Positions 1 to 9,079 of a DNA stretch of 64,000 nucleotides are shown here, one piece after another. A program made the position numbers and the translations under genes. Position 1 is the stretch's first letter. Each line of letters starts with the position of its first letter. Where the stretch lies: positions 79,015 through 143,014 of the forward strand of contig QDFQ01000008.1 in the NCBI GenBank assembly GCA_003075315.1. Reading direction: 5' to 3'. Below the pieces are notes generated by a model. That model was not told the DNA's origin. It made no database searches and worked only from the letters and a program-made list of their open reading frames with translations. This DNA comes from Arthrobacter sp. TPD3018 (GTDB taxonomy: Bacteria; Pseudomonadota; Alphaproteobacteria; Sphingomonadales; Sphingomonadaceae).

Positions 1-59
1 AAGAGGCTCAAGCCACCCCCCTCGCCGCGGAGTGGACCCCGGAACGAGTCCGGGGTGAC
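1..59. repeat. REPIN-like repeat, right half (cut by window edge)
   Basis: Ends in a run reading GGACCCCGGAACGAGTCCGG then GGTGAC. The same text, nearly letter for letter, forms the right half of the element at 10635-10740. The left half would lie outside the window. It belongs to the GTCACCCC...GGGGTGAC subfamily of intergenic repeats. Confidence 0.7.
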
Positions 60-102
60 GGTGTGGGCGGGGCGGCCGGGCGGCCACCCATCCCGCTACC
101 GA

Positions 103-588
103 TCAGCGATACTCGTCTTCGTCGACGTCCAGCTCGCGCACCCCGCGCTGCCGGCGGGCGCGGTCGACGAGTTTGCGGATGCCTTCGCGGCGTTCGCGGG
201 CGGCGGGGATGTCGCGCAGGACGAATTGCATGTTCTGCGTCGTGCGGTCCGACGACGTGATGGTGATCGTGCCGATATCGGCGATCTGGTTGATGACCGA
301 GAAATCGACGCGCACGTCCTTGATGCGGTAGAGTTCGATTTCGTCGATCGATTTCATGATGAGGCCGCGCTTCACGATCAGCCGCTGGTCGGTGATTTCG
401 TACGCGGCGGCCATGTTCTGCAGCCAGCGTATGGCGATGATGACGAGGCCCACGCCGATCGCGCAGCTGAGGATCGTCAGCCAGCCGGTGAAGCTGCCGA
501 GCAGCCAGCGATTGGTGCTCGAGCGGAAGCTGTCGACGGCGCGTTCGGCGCTATAGGATCCCACCATGGCGACGACCCTATCGGGCAC
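103..588 (-). CDS. PH domain-containing membrane protein (bPH2 family)
   Basis: A 161-residue protein with a hydrophobic stretch at about residues 28-58, followed by a bacterial pleckstrin-homology-like domain at about 60-140 (the YEITDQRLIVKRGLI pattern and the IELYRIKDVRV strand are typical of bPH2/YdbT-type proteins). The tail is charged. The exact role is unknown; the family is envelope-associated. It starts with GTG at 588; an ATG at 567 is an alternative. It lies 10 bases downstream of the phosphomannomutase gene on the same strand, so it is probably the last gene of that operon. Confidence 0.8.
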   Translation of the reverse strand: MPDRVVAMVGSYSAERAVDSFRSSTNRWLLGSFTGWLTILSCAIGVGLVIIAIRWLQNMAAAYEITDQRLIVKRGLIMKSIDEIELYRIKDVRVDFSVINQIADIGTITITSSDRTTQNMQFVLRDIPAARERREGIRKLVDRARRQRGVRELDVDEDEYR

Positions 589-598
589 GCCTCACCTG

Positions 599-1981
599 TC
601 AATCTGGGGTCTGCCGATCGCGGGCGACGCCGCAGGCGGCTAGGTGCGCGTCGACCTCGGCCAGCAACGCGTCAAGCTCCGCCTGCGAGCCGGCTTCGGC
701 GCGGAGCGTCAGCATGTCCTGCGTGTTCGAGGCGCGCAGCAACCACCAGCCCGCGGGCGTCGTGACGCGGACGCCGTCGATCGCCACGACGGGCGTGCCC
801 GTCGCCTCGACCCGCGCGCGCACCGCATCGATCACCCCGGCCTTGCGCGCCGGATCGACCGCGAAGCGCAGGTCGGGCGTGCTGACGAAGGGCGGCATCG
901 CATCGTGCAGCTGTGTGAGCGACCGGCCCGCGCGATGTACCGCGCCGATCAGCTGTACCGCGGCGTACAGCGCGTCGTCGAAGCCGTACCAGTCGTGGCC
1001 GAAGAAGATGTGGCCCGACAATTCGCCCGCGATCGGCGCGGCGTGGGCGAGCATCGCCTCCTTCATCGGGCTATGGCCGGTCGCGCCCATCACCGCGGTG
1101 CCGCCCAATTCGGCGATACGATCGAAGACGTACGCCGAGGATTTGACGTCGGCGACGACGGTAGCGCCGGGACAGGCGGCCAGCACAGGCTCGATCAGCA
1201 GGCCGAGCAGCTGGTCGCCCCACAGCACGCGGCCCTTGCCGTCGACCGCGCCGATCCGGTCGCCGTCGCCGTCGAAGGCGATGCCGAAGTCGAGGCCTTT
1301 GCCCAGCACCAGCGCCTTGAGGTCGGCGAGATTGGCTTCCTCGGTCGGGTCGGGATGGTGATTGGGGAAGCGGCCGTCGACGATGGTGTGGAGCAGGTGA
1401 TGCTCGCCGGGCAGCTGCGCGACGAGCCGCTCCACCGCGGGGCCCGCGGCGCCGTTGCCGCAATCCCAGCCGATGCGGAACGCACCGCCGGCATAGCCCG
1501 CGAGCAGGCGCGCGACGTAAGCGGGCAGGACGTCGTGGTGGGTGACGCTGCCGGTGCCCTCGCTCCATGCCCCGGTCGCGGCGAGGCGGGCGAGATCGAC
1601 CACGTCGGCGCCGTAGAAGGAGCGGTGGCCGAGCACCATCTTGAAGCCATTGTCGTCGCGCGGATTGTGGCTGCCCGTCACATGGATGCCGGCGTCCAGG
1701 CCCAGCGTCGCTTCGGCGAAATACAGCATCGGCGTGGGGCCGAGGCCGATGCGGACGACGTCCACGCCGCCCGCGACGAGGCCGGCGACCAGCGCGGTTT
1801 CGAGGTCGGGCGAGGACAGGCGTCCGTCGCGCCCCACCGCCACGCGTGTGCCGCCCGCGGTGCGGATGCGGGTGGCGAAGCTGCGGCCGATCGCGGTCGC
1901 GTCGGCGGGGGCGAGATTGCGCCCGACGGTGCCGCGAATGTCATATTCCCGCAGGATCGCGGGCGAGAGGACGTGACTCAT
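599..1981 (-). CDS. phosphomannomutase/phosphoglucomutase
   Basis: A 460-residue enzyme of the alpha-D-phosphohexomutase superfamily, which interconverts the 1- and 6-phosphates of mannose or glucose and feeds nucleotide-sugar and exopolysaccharide synthesis. The catalytic phosphoserine loop VTGSHNPRDDNG is at about residues 101-112 (Ser104), the metal-binding DGDGDR at about 238-243 and the sugar-binding GELSGH further on. Length and domain order match bifunctional AlgC/ManB-type enzymes. Its ATG overlaps the stop of the upstream J-domain gene by four bases, so the two are translationally coupled. Whether it prefers glucose or mannose substrates cannot be read from sequence. Confidence 0.93.
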   Translation of the reverse strand: MSHVLSPAILREYDIRGTVGRNLAPADATAIGRSFATRIRTAGGTRVAVGRDGRLSSPDLETALVAGLVAGGVDVVRIGLGPTPMLYFAEATLGLDAGIHVTGSHNPRDDNGFKMVLGHRSFYGADVVDLARLAATGAWSEGTGSVTHHDVLPAYVARLLAGYAGGAFRIGWDCGNGAAGPAVERLVAQLPGEHHLLHTIVDGRFPNHHPDPTEEANLADLKALVLGKGLDFGIAFDGDGDRIGAVDGKGRVLWGDQLLGLLIEPVLAACPGATVVADVKSSAYVFDRIAELGGTAVMGATGHSPMKEAMLAHAAPIAGELSGHIFFGHDWYGFDDALYAAVQLIGAVHRAGRSLTQLHDAMPPFVSTPDLRFAVDPARKAGVIDAVRARVEATGTPVVAIDGVRVTTPAGWWLLRASNTQDMLTLRAEAGSQAELDALLAEVDAHLAACGVARDRQTPD

Positions 1982-2241
1982 GCGGGGCGGCGCAGGCCCT
2001 CGATCAGCAGGTCACGCGCCGCATTGATCTCGCGCGTCGCCGATTCCGATCCGCCGCGATCGGGGTGGAATTCGGCGAGCAGGCGGCGGTGCGCGGCGCG
2101 AATCTCTGCCTCGTCCGCCTCTGCCGCGACGCCCAGGATACGGCGCGCGCGCTGCTGCGGGCTGACCGCGGTGCGCTTCGGCTTGCGCCCTAGATAGTGC
2201 CATGCGAGCCAGATCAGCCCGATGACGATCAGCCATTTCAT
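1978..2241 (-). CDS. small membrane-anchored J-domain protein
   Basis: An 87-residue protein. Residues 1-17 form one membrane segment, a basic linker follows (GRKPKRTAV), and the C-terminal half is a J domain with the HPD signature (FHPDRGG, residues 58-64). J domains stimulate DnaK-type Hsp70 ATPases; the membrane anchor suggests work at the inner membrane. The start is chosen at the ATG overlapping the mipZ stop (ATGA), which gives the membrane segment as the N-terminus. Its own stop overlaps the next gene in the same way, making a tightly coupled mipZ / J-domain / mutase unit. Confidence 0.85.
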   Translation of the reverse strand: MKWLIVIGLIWLAWHYLGRKPKRTAVSPQQRARRILGVAAEADEAEIRAAHRRLLAEFHPDRGGSESATREINAARDLLIEGLRRPA

Positions 2242-3071
2242 GCGGCGATATCGGGCGTCGGCTCGGCGGCCTGGGAATCGGACGGCTGAGAGTCGGAGGG
2301 CTGGGCGGGTTCGGGCAGTTGCAGCGCCGCCATCATCTCGCGCAATTCCTGCCGCGAGGCGACATGGCCCAGGCCCATCGCGCCGAACTCCTTGGCGTCG
2401 ATCATGGTGAGGCCGGTGGGGAACAGCTCGCGATAGATGACGCGCTCGCCCAGGCCCGGAATGATGCGGAAGCCGACGCGCTTCGACAGCTGGGTCAGCG
2501 CATCCGACACGCGGCGCATGTTGCGCGCCTCGATATGCTGCAGGCGGTTGCGCAGCACGACCCAGTCGATCTGCGTCCCATCGGCGCGGGCACGCTGCTT
2601 GCGCGCGTCCCAGATCAGCTCCGAATAGAAGCTGGGTTTGGTGACGTTGAAGGTTTCGGGATCGACCTGGCCGATCAGGTCGAAATCGACGAAGCTGTCG
2701 TTCATCGGCGTGACCAGCGTGTTCGACAGCGCCGCCGCGGTGCGTGCGAAATAATCGTCGCGACCGGGAGTGTCGACGATCAGGAAGTCGGCGCCTTCGG
2801 ACAGGCGATGCCACTTTTCCTCGAACACGTCCTCGTTCGTGCCGTCATGCGTGTCGTGGACGGGCATGGGCAGCGCGCTGCCCTTGCGCTGCATCGTGGC
2901 GGCGCGATTGTCGAGGTAGCGGCCGACGGTGCGCTGGCGGTGATCGAGGTCGAAACAGGCGACCTTCGCGCCTTTCGCGGCGAGCGCGATGGCGACGTGG
3001 ACCGCCGTCGTCGACTTGCCGGTGCCGCCCTTTTCATTGGCGAAGACGATGACATGAGGCCCTGCGGGCAC
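2238..3071 (-). CDS. mipZ: division-plane positioning ATPase MipZ
   Basis: A 277-residue ParA/MinD-family P-loop ATPase. In alphaproteobacteria MipZ forms a gradient from the ParB-bound poles and blocks FtsZ assembly, placing the septum at mid-cell. The deviant Walker A motif EKGGTGKST lies at residues 13-21, FDLDHRQRTVGRYLDNR at about 40-56 is characteristic of MipZ, and the Walker B-like LIVDTPGRDDYFAR at about 98-111 is present. A low-complexity tail of repeated QPSDS units ends the protein. It is the first gene of a minus-strand operon; panC diverges from it, with about 90 bases between. Confidence 0.93.
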   Translation of the reverse strand: MPAGPHVIVFANEKGGTGKSTTAVHVAIALAAKGAKVACFDLDHRQRTVGRYLDNRAATMQRKGSALPMPVHDTHDGTNEDVFEEKWHRLSEGADFLIVDTPGRDDYFARTAAALSNTLVTPMNDSFVDFDLIGQVDPETFNVTKPSFYSELIWDARKQRARADGTQIDWVVLRNRLQHIEARNMRRVSDALTQLSKRVGFRIIPGLGERVIYRELFPTGLTMIDAKEFGAMGLGHVASRQELREMMAALQLPEPAQPSDSQPSDSQAAEPTPDIAA

Positions 3072-3159
3072 GGCTTTTTCCCCAAATCCATTCTTCCGGG
3101 TTGCCCGGTTGCTGCCCTCTTCATAGAAGCCGCGCGCTCATTGTTCGAGGGGGTAAACG

Positions 3160-4005
3160 GTGCAGACAGTTCGAGACCTGGCCGGCTTGCGCGACGCGGT
3201 CGCCGCATTCCGCGCCGAAGGGGCGACCATCGCGCTGGTGCCGACGATGGGTGCGCTGCACGCGGGCCATATGGCGCTGATCGAAGCGGCGCGGCGCCCG
3301 GGCACGAAGGTGATCGCGTCGATCTTCGTCAATCCCAAGCAATTCGGCCCGAACGAAGACCTCGCCCGCTATCCCCGGCGCGAGGCAGCGGATGCGCGGC
3401 TGCTTGCCGAACACGGCTGCGATCTGCTGTGGGCGCCGCCGGTCGAGGTGATGTACCCCGAAGGCTTTGCGACCAACGTCAGCGTCACGGGCGTCAGCGA
3501 AGGGCTGGATGGCGCGGCGCGGCCGGGGCATTTCGATGGCGTCGCGACCGTCGTCACCAAGCTGTTCAACCAGACGCGCGCCGACACTGCCTATTTCGGC
3601 GAGAAGGATTTCCAGCAGCTCGCCGTGATCCGCCGCTTCGTCGCGGACCTCGACATGGCCATCGAGATCGTCGGCGTGCCGACGCAGCGGGACGATGACG
3701 GCCTCGCGCTGTCGTCGCGCAACATCTACCTCGACGAGGAACAGCGGGCGAAGGCGGTCGCACTGCCGCGGGCGCTCGGTGTCGCGGCGCGCAGCATCGC
3801 GCGCGGCGACGATCCCGAAGGCGCGCTGGCCGAGGCGCGCGGCGCGCTGGTCGCGGCGGGGTTCGAGGTGGATTATGTCGCGCTGGCCGATGCCGAAACG
3901 CTGGCCGAATCGCCGGCGGCGGACCGGCCGCGGCGGCTGCTCGCGGCGGCGCGGATGGGGAGCACGCGGCTGATCGACAATGTGGCGGTCGAGGCAACGC
4001 CCTGA
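3160..4005 (+). CDS. panC: pantoate--beta-alanine ligase
   Basis: A 281-residue enzyme that joins pantoate and beta-alanine with ATP to give pantothenate, the precursor of coenzyme A. The nucleotidyltransferase signature VPTMGALHAGH (about 25-35) contains the HxGH-type site, and FVNPKQFGPNEDL, GEKDFQQL and the KMSKS-like SSRN segment follow in the usual order. It uses a GTG start at 3160, which gives the normal N-terminus. It diverges from mipZ. No panB or panD lies nearby. Confidence 0.95.
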   Translation: MQTVRDLAGLRDAVAAFRAEGATIALVPTMGALHAGHMALIEAARRPGTKVIASIFVNPKQFGPNEDLARYPRREAADARLLAEHGCDLLWAPPVEVMYPEGFATNVSVTGVSEGLDGAARPGHFDGVATVVTKLFNQTRADTAYFGEKDFQQLAVIRRFVADLDMAIEIVGVPTQRDDDGLALSSRNIYLDEEQRAKAVALPRALGVAARSIARGDDPEGALAEARGALVAAGFEVDYVALADAETLAESPAADRPRRLLAAARMGSTRLIDNVAVEATP

Positions 4006-4025
4006 CGAACATGGTATTTTCCGCG

Positions 4026-4033
4026 TTAACCAT
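4026..4033 (+). promoter_or_regulatory. candidate CtrA half-site TTAACCAT
   Basis: An exact TTAACCAT octamer about 50 bases upstream of the Sel1-like gene. CtrA, the alphaproteobacterial cell-cycle regulator, is known to use TTAA-N7-TTAA and related TTAACCAT sites. An 8-mer alone is weak evidence; a second copy precedes flgI. Confidence 0.3.
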
Positions 4034-4084
4034 TTCGTAGCGGTCGACGCGCCATGGTGGCCCCATGAAAAATAGGGGCGATCC

Positions 4085-4381
4085 ATGGCTAACAGTCTCA
4101 AGAGTGCGCAGTTTCTCCTAGAAAGCCGGATCGCCGACGCGATGCGCGGCCGGCCCGAGGCGTTGTTCGACCTCGGCGTGTGCTATCAGACCGGGACCGC
4201 GGGGGCGGGGATCGATCTGATCGAAGCGCACAAATGGTTCAATCTGGCCGCCGTGGCGGGCCTTGCCGACGCCGCCGATGCGCGCGCCGACGTGGCCGAG
4301 GACATGACGGCGCGCGAGATCGCCGAAGCGCAGCGCCAAGCGCGCGCGTGGCTGATGATGACGCAGCGCCGGGCAGCGTAG
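4085..4381 (+). CDS. Sel1-like repeat protein
   Basis: A 98-residue soluble protein. Residues about 20-65 match a Sel1/TPR-like alpha-helical repeat (LFDLGVCYQTG... IEAHKWFNLAAVAGLADA), a fold used for protein-protein contacts. There is no signal peptide. Small single-repeat proteins of this kind are widespread in sphingomonads, with no function known to me. It stands alone between panC and a pair of intergenic repeats. Confidence 0.75.
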   Translation: MANSLKSAQFLLESRIADAMRGRPEALFDLGVCYQTGTAGAGIDLIEAHKWFNLAAVAGLADAADARADVAEDMTAREIAEAQRQARAWLMMTQRRAA

Positions 4382-4417
4382 GCGACGTTCTCTCCGTCGC
4401 GGACGGTCCTCTCCATC

Positions 4418-4519
4418 GTCATCCCGGCGTACGCCGGGATCCATGGACACGCCGCCGCCGAAGGTTCGGGCACCAGAGCCGTCCCGCCACCCTGGATCCC
4501 GGCGTCCGCCGGGATGACG
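4418..4519. repeat. REPIN-like inverted-repeat element
   Basis: Two palindromic ends face each other: GTCATCCCGGCGTACGCCGG at the left and CGGCGTCCGCCGGGATGAC at the right, about 60 bases apart. Each end is itself a hairpin (CCCGGCG/CGCCGGG). It has the same architecture as the element at 40017-40119 and is not coding. Confidence 0.75.
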
Positions 4520-4549
4520 AGGGGGGCGTGCCGTTCCCATCCCACTACC

Positions 4550-4643
4550 GTCATTCCCGCGCAGGCGGGAATCCAGAACTTCTGGCCTTTCGGCAAGAGA
4601 CGCAGCGGCAGCGCGTCTGGAGTCCCACCTTCGCGGGAATGAC
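4550..4643. repeat. REPIN-like inverted-repeat element
   Basis: It begins GTCATTCCCGCGCAGGCGGG and ends TTCGCGGGAATGAC, with about 60 bases between. It matches the GTCATTCCCGC subfamily also seen at 37400-37491. It lies directly after the neighbouring element and ends about 10 bases from the topA stop, so it may help to terminate or stabilise the topA message. Confidence 0.75.
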
Positions 4644-4654
4644 GAACGTGTGGA

Positions 4655-7228
4655 TCAGTCCGCCTTCTTCTTCGCCGGCGCCTTTTTCGCGGCCGGCTTC
4701 TTGGCGGCCGCATCCTTGGCTGCCGGCTTCTTCGCCGCGGCCTTTTTGGCCGGTGCCTTCTTCTTTTTCGCCGGCGCCGCGGCCGCGCGGGCGTCGATCA
4801 GCGAGGCGGCTTCCTCCAGCGTCAACGCCTCGGGCGTGATCGACTTGGGCAGCGTCGCGTTCGTCTCGCCGTCGGTAACATAGGGGCCGTAGCGCCCTTC
4901 CATCAACTTGATCTCCGCCTCGGTGCGCGGGTGCTTGCCGAGCTCCTTGAGCGGCGCGCGTGCGGCCCCGCGGGCGGGACGGCCACCACCGGCCGCCGCT
5001 TCGGCGAGCTTGACCACCGCGGCGTTCATCCCCGTTTCGAACACGTCGGCGGTCGATTGCAGCCGTGCGTACTTGCCGCCGTGCGCCAGATAGGGGCCAT
5101 AGCGGCCGATCGAGGCGGTGATCGGCTCGCCCGTCTCCGGGTGATTGCCGATCGTGCGCGGCAGGCTGAGCAGCTTCAACGCCCATTCCAGGTCGAGCTC
5201 GCCCGGCAGATCCTTGGGGATCGAGGCGCGCTTGGCGTCCTTGCCTTCGCCCAGCTGGATGTACGGCCCGAACCGCCCCGACTTGCGCTCGACTTCCAGG
5301 CCCGTGACGGGGTCCTTGCCCAGGCCCTCAGGGCCGCTGTCCTCACCCGCCTCGGCGCCGGCCTGCGCGAAGCGGCGGGTGTATTTGCACTCCGGATAGT
5401 TGGAGCAGGCGATGAACGCGCCGAACCGGCCGCCGCGCAGCGCGAGCTTGCCCGCCTCGCACTTCGGGCACAGGCGCGGGTCGCTGCCGTCCGCCTTGTC
5501 GGGGAACAGATAGGGCGCGAGGAACTGGTCGAGCTCCGCGGTGATCGCCGAGGGCTGCTGCTCCATCACCTCGCTGGTGCGCGGCTTGAAGTCGCGCCAA
5601 AAGGCTTCCAGCACCGCCTGCCATTGCGCGCGGCCGCCGGACACGTCGTCCAGCTCTTCCTCCAGCTCGGCGGTGTAATCGAAGCCGACGTACTTTTCGA
5701 AGAAACGTTCGAGGAACGCGGTGACGAGCCGTCCCGATTCCTCGGCGAAGAAGCGGTTCTTCTCGACGCGGACGTAGTTGCGGTCCTTCAGCGTCTTGAT
5801 GATCGAGGCATAGGTCGACGGGCGACCGATGCCGAGTTCTTCCATCCGCTTGACGAGGCTCGCTTCCGAGAAGCGCGGCGGCGGCTGGGTGAAATGCTGC
5901 TCGGCGAGCACGTCCTTCTTCGCAGGCGCATCGCCGTCGCGCAGGCGTGGCAGACGGCGCGCCTCTTCATCCTGGCTGTCGTCCTGGCCTTCCTCGTACA
6001 GCGCGAGGAAGCCGGGGAAGAGCACGACCTGGCCGGTCGCGCGCAGCACGTTGCGCCCGGTGCCGTCCGCCATCTCGACGGTGGTGCGCTCCATGCGTGC
6101 CGAGGCCATCTGGCTGGCGAGCGCGCGTTTCCAAATGAGGTCGTACAGACGCGCATGGTCGCCGCCGCCGACGCGGTCCTTGCTGAAATCGGTGGGGCGG
6201 ATCGCCTCGTGCGCTTCCTGCGCGTTCTTCGCCTTGGTCTGGTACTGGCGCGGGGAATCGGGGACATAGCCGCCGTCGTAGCGGTCGGCGATCGCCTTGC
6301 GCGCTGCCGAAATGGCGCTGCCGTCCATCTGCACGCCGTCGGTCCGCATATAGGTGATCGCGCCATCCTCGTAGAGGCCCTGCGCGATCCGCATCGTGTG
6401 GTCCGCCGAGAAGCCCAGCTTGCGCGCCGCCTCCTGCTGCAATGTCGAGGTGGTGAAGGGCGGCGGCGGGTTGCGCGTCGCCGGCTTGGTCTCGACCGAC
6501 TGGACCGAGAAGCGCCCCGCCTCGACCGCGGCCTTCGCCTTCTGCGCGTCGCCTTCGTTGCCGATCGACAGGCGGTCGAGCTTCTTGCCGTCCCACTGGA
6601 CCAGGCGCGCGGTGAACGGCGTGCCGTCCTGCTCCATGCTGGCGGTGACCGACCAATATTCCTGCGCGCGGAACGCCTCGATCTCGCGTTCGCGGTCGAC
6701 GATCAGGCGCAGCGCGACCGACTGGACGCGGCCCGCCGACTTGGCGCCGGGCAGCTTGCGCCACAGCACCGGCGACAGCGTGAAGCCGACGAGATAGTCG
6801 AGCGCGCGCCGGGCGCGATAGGCGTCGATCAGGTCGGTATCGAGCTCACGCGGGTTCTGCATGGCGGTCGTCACCGCCGCCTTGGTGATCGCGTTGAAGG
6901 TAACGCGCTGCACGTCCTTGGGCAGCGCCTTGCGACCCTTCAGCACCTCCTGCACGTGCCAGCTGATCGCCTCGCCCTCGCGATCAGGGTCGGTCGCCAG
7001 GATCAGGCGGTCGGCGGTCTTCGACAGATCGGCGATGGCTTTGAGCTGCTTCGTCTTGTCGGCGTAATTCTCCCACTCCATCGCGAAGCCCTCGTCGGGG
7101 TTCACCGACCCGTCCTTCGCCGGCAGATCGCGGACGTGGCCGTAGGAGGCGAGCACCCGGTAATCCGAGCCGAGGTATTTTTCGATGGTCTTCGCTTTGG
7201 CGGGCGATTCGACGATGACGAGCTGCAT
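4655..7228 (-). CDS. topA: DNA topoisomerase I (type IA)
   Basis: An 857-residue type IA topoisomerase that relaxes negative supercoils by passing DNA through a transient single-strand break. The start is the ATG giving MQLVIVESPAKAKTIEKYLG, the canonical Toprim N-terminus; the longer open frame upstream is not used. Toprim acidic residues (DPDREGEAISWH), the catalytic tyrosine in ITYMRTDGV, a C4 zinc finger (CPKCEAGK... CSNYPECKY) and Toprim C-terminal repeats follow in order. The last 50 or so residues are an unusually Lys/Ala-rich tail (AAKKPAAKK-type repeats) that probably binds DNA nonspecifically. It is usually cotranscribed with dprA in this group; here a divergent gene separates them. 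Confidence 0.97.
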   Translation of the reverse strand: MQLVIVESPAKAKTIEKYLGSDYRVLASYGHVRDLPAKDGSVNPDEGFAMEWENYADKTKQLKAIADLSKTADRLILATDPDREGEAISWHVQEVLKGRKALPKDVQRVTFNAITKAAVTTAMQNPRELDTDLIDAYRARRALDYLVGFTLSPVLWRKLPGAKSAGRVQSVALRLIVDREREIEAFRAQEYWSVTASMEQDGTPFTARLVQWDGKKLDRLSIGNEGDAQKAKAAVEAGRFSVQSVETKPATRNPPPPFTTSTLQQEAARKLGFSADHTMRIAQGLYEDGAITYMRTDGVQMDGSAISAARKAIADRYDGGYVPDSPRQYQTKAKNAQEAHEAIRPTDFSKDRVGGGDHARLYDLIWKRALASQMASARMERTTVEMADGTGRNVLRATGQVVLFPGFLALYEEGQDDSQDEEARRLPRLRDGDAPAKKDVLAEQHFTQPPPRFSEASLVKRMEELGIGRPSTYASIIKTLKDRNYVRVEKNRFFAEESGRLVTAFLERFFEKYVGFDYTAELEEELDDVSGGRAQWQAVLEAFWRDFKPRTSEVMEQQPSAITAELDQFLAPYLFPDKADGSDPRLCPKCEAGKLALRGGRFGAFIACSNYPECKYTRRFAQAGAEAGEDSGPEGLGKDPVTGLEVERKSGRFGPYIQLGEGKDAKRASIPKDLPGELDLEWALKLLSLPRTIGNHPETGEPITASIGRYGPYLAHGGKYARLQSTADVFETGMNAAVVKLAEAAAGGGRPARGAARAPLKELGKHPRTEAEIKLMEGRYGPYVTDGETNATLPKSITPEALTLEEAASLIDARAAAAPAKKKKAPAKKAAAKKPAAKDAAAKKPAAKKAPAKKKAD

Positions 7229-7338
7229 GGCGGCGATTACGGTCCTTACGTGTACGCGCGAGGGTGGAAAGCCGCCGGGGCGACTGTCAACAGGGGGATG
7301 ACACCGATGTGGGGATCGACGGGCGTCGAGGACAAGTC

Positions 7339-8001
7339 GTGAGCGATACGGGTATGAGCAGTGCGGGCGTCGACCATCGCCGCGCGCACCGGGCGCGCGT
7401 GCAGCTCGAACGGATGACCTTCTTTTCGGACGCGATCTTCGCGATCGCGATGACGCTGCTGGTGGTCGAGGTGAAGTTGCCCGCACTGCATCATGCGACA
7501 GGGCCGGAACTGGGGCAGGCGCTATGGGCGCTGCTGCCCAATTATGTCGGCTTCCTCGTCAGCTTTCTGGTGCTGGGGCGGTTCTGGATCATCCATCACG
7601 ACGTGATGGGGTTGCTCCGCGCCGCGACGCCGCGGCTGGTGATGGCGAACCTGATGCTGCTGCTCGGCGTCGCGTTCATGCCGTTCCCGACCGCGATCAT
7701 CAGCGAATATGTGAATTTGCGCGTAGGCATCGGTTTCTACACCGGCTGGCTGATCCTGTTGGGACTGCTCAACCGCCACCTGATCCGCGTGATCGCGCGG
7801 TCGCCGGAGCTGCTCGACGACGACATCGGTGCGCATGAGATCACGCCGCTGCTGCATCGCAGCTGGATCCCCGTGATGATCGGCGTCTGCGCCTTCGCCG
7901 CTGGCATGGTGACCTGGGTCGCGGCCCTGGTGGTGCTGGTGGTGGTAAGCCCGATCATCAGCATCGTCGTCGGCCGCTGGGCGGCACGCGCGGGCGGCTA
8001 G
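7339..8001 (+). CDS. TMEM175/DUF1211-family membrane protein (putative potassium channel)
   Basis: A 220-residue multi-pass membrane protein with about six hydrophobic segments. The motif RMTFFSDAIFAIAMTLLVVE near the N-terminus carries the RxxxFSD signature of the TMEM175 family, whose members conduct potassium without the classic selectivity filter. Bacterial copies have one repeat and act as tetramers; that this one is a channel is inferred from family. The start is GTG at 7339, preceded by GAGGA six bases upstream. It overlaps the dprA stop by four bases tail to tail and splits dprA from topA. Confidence 0.82.
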   Translation: MSDTGMSSAGVDHRRAHRARVQLERMTFFSDAIFAIAMTLLVVEVKLPALHHATGPELGQALWALLPNYVGFLVSFLVLGRFWIIHHDVMGLLRAATPRLVMANLMLLLGVAFMPFPTAIISEYVNLRVGIGFYTGWLILLGLLNRHLIRVIARSPELLDDDIGAHEITPLLHRSWIPVMIGVCAFAAGMVTWVAALVVLVVVSPIISIVVGRWAARAGG

Positions 8002-9077
8002 AGCGACAAGCTCACCCGTCCGCCGGCATGGCGTTCCAGCCGGCCGGCGAGTTCCAGTTCGAGCAATACGGTCTGGAGGATCGCGGGGGCGAGGCCGCTT
8101 TGGCGGATCAGTTCGTCGACGGTGACCGGCACGGGGCCGAGCAGGGCGGTCACGCGGCGGCGGTCGGTGTCGTCGGCGTCCGCGGGGGGCGGGCCGCCAT
8201 AGCTGGCGGTGGGGGCGCGGACGCTGCGCGGGTCGATCGGGCGCAATTGTTCGAGGACGTCGGCGGCCGTCTGGATCAGCGTGGCGCCATCGCGGATCAG
8301 CAGGTTGCAGCCTTGCGCGCGCGGATCGAGCGGGCTGCCGGGGACGGCCATGACCTCGCGGCCCGCTTCGCCCGCGAGCCGCGCGGTGATGAGCGAGCCG
8401 GAGCGGGGCGCAGCCTCCACCACCACCGTGCCGAGCGACAGGCCGGCGATGATGCGGTTGCGCGAGGGGAAGTTGCGGGCGAGCGGCTGCGTGCCGGGCG
8501 GCTGTTCGGCGACCAGCAGCGCGCGGGCTGCGACTTCTTCCTGCACGTCGCGATTTTCGGGTGGGAAGGTGACGTCGATACCACTGGCGATGACGCCGAT
8601 CGTATTCGGCATCGCTCCAACGTGCGCGGCGGTGTCGATGCCGCGGGCGAGGCCGGAGACGACGGTCGCCCCTTCGGCGGCGAGATCGTGTGCGAGGCTG
8701 CGGGCGAAGCGGCAGGCGGCGGCCGATGCGTTGCGCGCACCGACGATCGCGACGCACAGGCGGCTGGCGAGGGTCAGGTCACCGCGGACGATCAGCGCGG
8801 GCGGCGCGGTGTCGATCTCGGCGAGCAGCGGCGGATAGTCGGCATCGTCGAGGAAGACGTAGCGCGCGCCGAGTCTGGCCGTCGCCGCCAATTCCCGCTC
8901 GACCAGTCCCGCGTCGGCGACGCGGGGCGCGGCACCGCCACCGCGCCGGGCGAGCGTCGGCAGCATGTCGAGCGCGGCTTCGGGCGTGCCGAACCGGGCG
9001 ATCAACTGGCGATAGGTGACGGGGCCGACCCCCGCGGTCCGGATCAGACGAAGGCGCGCGAGATCGCGCTCGGCCAC
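7998..9077 (-). CDS. dprA: DNA-processing protein DprA
   Basis: A 359-residue Rossmann-fold protein that loads RecA onto incoming single-stranded DNA during transformation. An N-terminal helix-hairpin-helix/SAM-like region (about 1-70) precedes the DprA core, which has VAIVGARNAS, VVSGLARGIDTAAH and FPSRNRIIAGLS motifs. A C-terminal winged-helix (DprA_WH) domain covers about 300-359. The GTG at 9077, two bases after the plsY stop, gives the normal N-terminus. It is probably cotranscribed with plsY. No other competence genes are in the window. Confidence 0.94.
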   Translation of the reverse strand: MAERDLARLRLIRTAGVGPVTYRQLIARFGTPEAALDMLPTLARRGGGAAPRVADAGLVERELAATARLGARYVFLDDADYPPLLAEIDTAPPALIVRGDLTLASRLCVAIVGARNASAAACRFARSLAHDLAAEGATVVSGLARGIDTAAHVGAMPNTIGVIASGIDVTFPPENRDVQEEVAARALLVAEQPPGTQPLARNFPSRNRIIAGLSLGTVVVEAAPRSGSLITARLAGEAGREVMAVPGSPLDPRAQGCNLLIRDGATLIQTAADVLEQLRPIDPRSVRAPTASYGGPPPADADDTDRRRVTALLGPVPVTVDELIRQSGLAPAILQTVLLELELAGRLERHAGGRVSLSL

Positions 9078-9079
9078 GC

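Noticed and set aside
4418-4643. Paired inverted repeats as CRISPR or insertion-sequence ends
   Set aside because: No regular spacers and no transposase reading frame between them; structure matches REP doublets found at nine other places.
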